A stretch of 48,483 nt of DNA from Smittium culicis. Its lineage: Eukaryota; Kickxellomycota; Harpellomycetes; Harpellales; Legeriomycetaceae. Made by a program: the position numbers and the translations under genes. Numbering within the stretch: position 1 is the stretch's first letter; every line of letters starts with the position of its first letter. The DNA lies in contig LSSN01003292.1 of assembly GCA_001970855.1 (NCBI GenBank), positions 1 through 48,483 of the forward strand, in the 5' to 3' direction. Under the pieces are notes generated by a model, which saw nothing but the letters and a program-made list of their open reading frames with translations, made no database searches and was not told the DNA's origin. Below are positions 43,743 to 48,483 of this stretch, piece by piece.

Positions 43743-43946
43743 CTAAAAAAATTCGACGACCTTCAGAAGGGCATTTTCTGTGTGGTTATTTATATGGAAA
43801 AAATATACGTGCTCTTCTAAGTTGCTAAAAGTATTAAAGTCCATGCCAGTCTTATCGTAATATAGTTGATGAGTCTTTTTATTCTTATGTTTGTGTTTAT
43901 TGTATTTGTGAGATTTGACTAGATTTTGTTTATAAAATTTGAATAA
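43743..43946 (-). CDS. possible exon on the minus strand, His/Lys-rich then acidic
   Basis: A minus-strand frame is open from 43946 to TAG 43743. It reads a basic stretch (KSHKYNKHKHKNKKTHQLYY) followed by DKTGMDFNTFSNLEEHVYFF and a short tail ending VVEFF. The part from about 43880 to 43750 has coding-like composition. The only internal ATG (43844) would give 33 residues, so an upstream exon would be needed. It could belong with the 48-codon segment at 43242-43388. No family recognised. Confidence 0.3.
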   Translation of the reverse strand, partial: LFKFYKQNLVKSHKYNKHKHKNKKTHQLYYDKTGMDFNTFSNLEEHVYFFHINNHTENALLKVVEFF

Positions 43947-44329
43947 TTAAATTGAAGCTTGGATTATTATTTTTTTCTTTTTGATAAGATGTTATTAATA
44001 TACTAAAAATCGATAAGCATATACCATTTTAGTTGATGATTTGTAAAAAGCTGATCTATCTTTAACCTTTGTAATTTAATTTCCCTTTGCTAAAAAAACC
44101 TTAAACTAAGTGTGGCTATGTATTAATAAATTTTCTTAATAACTCATGCTATCTTATAATGTAACATGATTCAAAATTTATTTAAATTCTTTGCAGTTTT
44201 AAAAAATTAAATTAGAATTAATAGTAATTTTTATAGGCGAATAAAACTGATTAACTAGCTTCCAAAGACATTATTATAACGAATAAAAGTCTGAATGATA
44301 AGTTAGATTAACATCTTCCTCATCACTTC

Positions 44330-44372
44330 CACATATATTAGATCGAAAAGAGTTTATCGCCCATGAATGGGT
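44330..44372 (-). repeat. fragment of a family 1 MITE end
   Basis: GATCGAAAAGAGTTTATCGC then CCATGAATGGGTAATT resembles the right end of reversed family 1 copies (GGTCAAAAATAGTCTACCGC then CCGGGAAAGGGTTAA). The rest of the copy is not recognisable. Confidence 0.35.
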
Positions 44373-44496
44373 AATTAACATAAGCTTTACATTTATATCT
44401 AGTTAGAAATAAAAATTTAAATTGAGTAAATTCTGTTTCCTTCTAGATTAATCATAGGAATAAACTAAAAAATAGTATTAAGGTATGTCTATATGT

Positions 44497-44605
44497 TAGA
44501 TTTTTTTGGACGAGCTTTTTATGTTAACAAGTTCTTCAGTGCGTAAAATCGTATGAAAAATGAATAGACAATGAGAAAAATCATTTCTTTCTTTTAGCAA
44601 ATATA
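44497..44605 (+). repeat. family 2 fragment
   Basis: CAGTGCGTAAAATCGTATGA then AAAATGAATAGACAATGAGAA and AAATCATTTCTTTCTTTTAG match the left-centre of the copy at 38395-38650. The right half is missing. Confidence 0.5.
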
Positions 44606-47600
44606 AATATCTTTTTTTTATTGAAGCGTAATAATAATTTATAATTTAAATATGTAGATATGTAAATTAGGAATTTAATAATAAAATCTAGTTTTTTTCC
44701 TTTTGTTATCCCTTTCCCGTCGAAAAATATTTGCATGATGAAAAAATAAAGGTTAGCTAATAAAGACTAGTCAAATTGTGCAAAAAGCAGTCTAATTTTT
44801 ATCTAATGAATCAATTTTGCAAAAAAAATTCAAATTGTTACATTATGTAATTATAACCAGTCAAAATACCTAAATAGAGATAAATAAACTCAATTTTTTT
44901 TAACCAACTAGTAATATGATTTTATCCATTTGAAAATAATTCGCTTATTTTGATATTAACCCTCTAAAAATGAAAAAAAATGTCAATAATTTGAAGGCAT
45001 CCCCAAAATGTATCCCCATTAAAACTGAATAATTTTTAAATGCGGAATATTATTAGATAACACAACCAAAAAATATCATTTTACAATCAAAAACTCAAAA
45101 TTTATGGAAATCAAGAAAAAGATTAATTATATTATTTATTGTTACAGCATTCAAAAAAACTTTTTGCTAGTTATAAATTGAGCCTATTCAATTTTACATT
45201 TAATTCTTGATCGAAAATTTATTTAGAATATTTTTTAAATCTAAACTATTAAATCGAATTCAATGTCACAAGTTACTAATTTTAAGGGCAGGCTTGTTAA
45301 AAAATTCAGATTATTAGAAAATATCAATGTATAAATTGAAGAAATGCGATAGAACCGATTAATTTTCCCGTTAACTTTCGTAGATTCTGAATAGGTATTT
45401 TTTTACTTAATATGCAAATACTATTTGTTCTAAATTTGGTATATATTATATGATCGATTAAATATTCAATCCCAAATCACCAGTAGTCAATTTTTATATT
45501 AAAAAAATTTTTTTACTCAAGTTTACTGAATAAAAAAATCATTTTTAGCATAACCAAATTACCTTGGTCCACTAAAATAAATAAATATTTTTTAAAATGT
45601 AGATTTATAATTTTATTATTTTTATTTCTGAGATAGATACAATATTTTTTAATAATTGAATGTTCAATACATAAATAATTAAATTAAAATAAAATATTTA
45701 AATTATTTTGAAACTGGTGATTTTTTAATGTTTTTTTTACACCTTCATCAAGTATTATATCATAAATACTTTGAATTTTATATAATTTAAAATTCGATTA
45801 TATATAGCCATTTTTTATCTTTTAAAAATTGTTCACTTTAACAATATAGGAATTATGGGCTGTAAATTGTAATACTAGCAAAAATAAAAATTTTAAGTAT
45901 TTTAATCATTATGTCAAATTATCCCTTGATTCGTTTTTTGATATATAATAAATCAAATATTTTTGCAATTGTACGCTTTTTCCGGAATTTATTAAATTTC
46001 AACTAGCTTGTGTACATTATTTTTGAGGAATAAAATTTCATATTTATGATTTTGTATTTTTTGCTTAATTATTGATTGCTAATAGAGCCGTTCATTAAAG
46101 TTTTGATCCTTAAAAAATAAATATTACTGAACTTTATAATCTCAGGGAGTTTATAATTTAAAACATTTTTTCAATAATATACCGCTTACTTGTTTACTTT
46201 TAAAAAATTTTCAGTATTAGTTTTCACAAAAAATATAGTAAGCCGAAATAGCCTGAATTTCATGTTTTTTTCCGTCACTTTTAAACTCACCTTATAAATA
46301 ATTCAAGCTAATTTTTTTATTGTTTGATGTGATAGAGTAGAAAATATAACAATTTTTTTATAAGCCAAAAGAAATTTATTAATTTTTAATGTATATATGG
46401 TGGTATCGATAAATCCTCCATAATAGAACTGCGATTAAATATGTTCAAAAATATAAGTAGATATTTTTTGAGATTTTAAATTAGATTTGTTTACTTTTAT
46501 TCACTTTTTATTTATATCAATTGTTTAAAATATTGAATTTGACTGATTTTATTTAGATAATATAACAATTTGACTTTTTTTTTGAAAAATTGGTTCATAT
46601 GATAACAATTGGAATGAAAATTTAACAATAGGACTGCTTTTTGCACAATTTAATTATTTTTTACACAATTTTACTGCTAAAATCATTCGAGCCAAAAATA
46701 AAATCCTTTCATTAAGTACAAAAATACATAATATTATTGACTTTATTATACAAGCTTTATTTAAATACCATCAAATAGTGTGAAAAATGTTGAAATATGA
46801 AGATATAAGTTAACCAGAACCTTGACCAGCCTTAACTAGGCCTAATAATATCAAAAAACACAGTCATATAAATAGTCTCTATAATCAAATCACGCATTCA
46901 ATACTATCTATAGTTCAAGCTGGATTTAATTTAGATTTTTACAGAGCTAGTAGTTCTTAAGAAGAGCTATTAAATAATAATTAATAGATTAAATGATCGA
47001 TATAAGGGTTTCTAAGCCTTTAGAAAAATTACTCAACAAGATTCAAGAGATCTTGATCTCAAACTTTATTTCAAAATTATATCAAGTTAAAAAAATTCGA
47101 GTTTTATAAAAAATGTATAGAATTTATTTTCAAGATTCTATTGCCTATCATTAATAAAAAAAGTTTAATGTAATCAAATTTACACTTCACAAGGGTTATT
47201 TAGTCAATTAAGAGAATATATTAACGAAATTTTGTCGCAGAGTGATTTCAAGACTGATTAAAAAGAAATAATCTATATTAAAGATAAATTGACAAGAAAT
47301 TAATGAAAAGAAATAAATTTTGTTTATTTTTTTAGATTTGGATTGAAAATATATATTTTCTTGAAATTTCAAAATATAAATAACATCCGATTTTATTGGA
47401 TAAACATAAATAAAAATTATTTTACAAAGAAAATAAGAAAGAAAGAAAAAAGAAGCACTACCGCATAAAATGAAATAGAGCAATAATAATACTAATAGCA
47501 AGTGAAAAAATATTAAAATTTTAGCTCACCAAATTTATATAATAAGCTAACAGTGTCCAAAACTTTGTACGCGCTCTCGGAAAAAAATATTGTAAAATAA

Positions 47601-48483
47601 AAATATAAATTCCATCATATTTTTTTTTTAGTTTTTTAATTTAGTTTTTATAGTTAACAAATAAAAAAGCTCCAAAATATACCAAAGGGTAAAAAGTAGT
47701 TGAATATTAAATCTCGTATATCTATATGCTTAAAAATTTTATATAGTGACACTAATCTAAAGCTTTAAATTTTTAACCTTCATTCTTGGTTTTTATTTTT
47801 ATTTTTATTTTTTTTTTCGAACAAAAAAATCTTTAAATAAATCACATCAAAATCCTTAATTGAAAATAAAGGTAGTGGTATCTTCAAATATACCACAATT
47901 TTATTTTTATAAAAAGTATTTTTGCATCCTATTTAACTATGAATAGAAATGTTTATTTTAATTGGATATTCATATTAAAAGAAATATCGAGATAGCATTA
48001 CATTTAAAGCAATTAAAATGTGTTAAGGCTAAAATTTCATCAAAAGGTGTAAAGGCGAGTAATAGTTATTTTTATGATTTTTAAGCATTTTTTACCAATA
48101 TACAGATTAACGAGGTAACAATTTCTGTTAATTTTTGATTCTATACTGACTAATAATCACCCAAAATTATTGAAATATTCCTTAGAAAAATAAATCGTTC
48201 AAAAAAATTATATATTGTAGATTAAATAACGTTTAAAAAAATAATAAAAGTTGTTTTGGCTGTTAATATATTAATATTAAATTTTTATATAATTATTAAG
48301 AAATAAAAATAATATATAAATATGGATATCTGAATTAAATAAAAGGTAAAAGTGGAAGATTGTGATATGTAATAATATATCATACTGATACTTTATTTTT
48401 GATAAAAATTTTAAACTAAAACATTGAACACGAAAAAATTAAAACATCAAAAATATCAGGTCTAATCAAGTATAATAAAATTA
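44606..48483. other. AT-rich stretch, no gene seen
   Basis: Nearly 4 kb without a coding-like frame. A family 1 end-like word (CCCTTTCCCGTCG) occurs at 44710-44722. A minus-strand frame of 97 codons at 47208-47501 is built of AT-rich codons only and is not called. Confidence 0.5.

Noticed and set aside
47208..47501. 97-codon minus-strand hydrophobic frame
   Set aside because: Made of Phe/Leu/Ile/Tyr codons expected from AT-rich DNA; no splice or domain support.

Overview
The window is nuclear DNA of a eukaryote, most likely an early-diverging, very AT-rich fungus. Genes have many short GT-AG introns ending in TTTAG or ATAG. The recognisable proteins are typical of fungi: a Tul1/Dsc1 Golgi RING ligase, a Pho80/Pcl-type cyclin, Tpa1/Ofd1, Bmt2 and Ypq-type PQ-loop proteins. 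The DIRS-type reverse transcriptase relic resembles, from memory, elements of gut fungi of the Harpellales (Smittium and relatives); that placement is an inference. Coding segments are visibly richer in G+C than the flanks, which are mostly A/T.

Layout. 371-3384: a 13-exon Tul1/Dsc1 gene (659 aa). 3.4-8.1 kb: no gene, but an array of short transposon-like repeats. 8091-9181: a two-exon cyclin (336 aa). 9819-11282: an Asn/Lys/Ser-rich orphan (487 aa). 11.3-15.7 kb: repeats, including a G+C-rich relic at 13565-14110. 15697-18268: a five-exon, N-terminally membrane-anchored protein of unknown function, perhaps a beta-propeller. 18.3-29.6 kb: an AT-rich desert holding one decayed DIRS-like retrotransposon (22827-27180, minus strand) with Gag-like, RT/RNase H and tyrosine-recombinase relics, inverted terminal repeats and a likely internal complementary region. 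29622-30718 and 32521-33734: two PQ-loop genes with the same intron pattern. 34206-36092: Tpa1/Ofd1. 36324-37427 (minus): Bmt2, convergent with it. 37.6-40.3 kb: a dense repeat cluster with a clear nested insertion. 40734-41782: a third PQ-loop gene. 41.8-48.5 kb: almost empty, with two short coding-like islands at 43.2-43.9 kb.

The main non-genic content is two families of short non-autonomous elements. Family 1 (about 196 bp) is bounded by TTAA and has CCCTTTCxCG ends, which fits piggyBac-like MITEs. It has at least 17 copies, often abutting and sharing one TTAA, and once nested. Family 2 (about 170-255 bp) has GGGAGATT-like inverted ends. No transposase for either was seen. Two host genes may be functionally linked: in fission yeast, Dsc1 activates SREBP (Sre1) and Ofd1 controls Sre1 stability, although nothing in the window shows co-regulation. 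All exon models were made by eye from splice signals, reading frame and family motifs. No search, folding or alignment was run.
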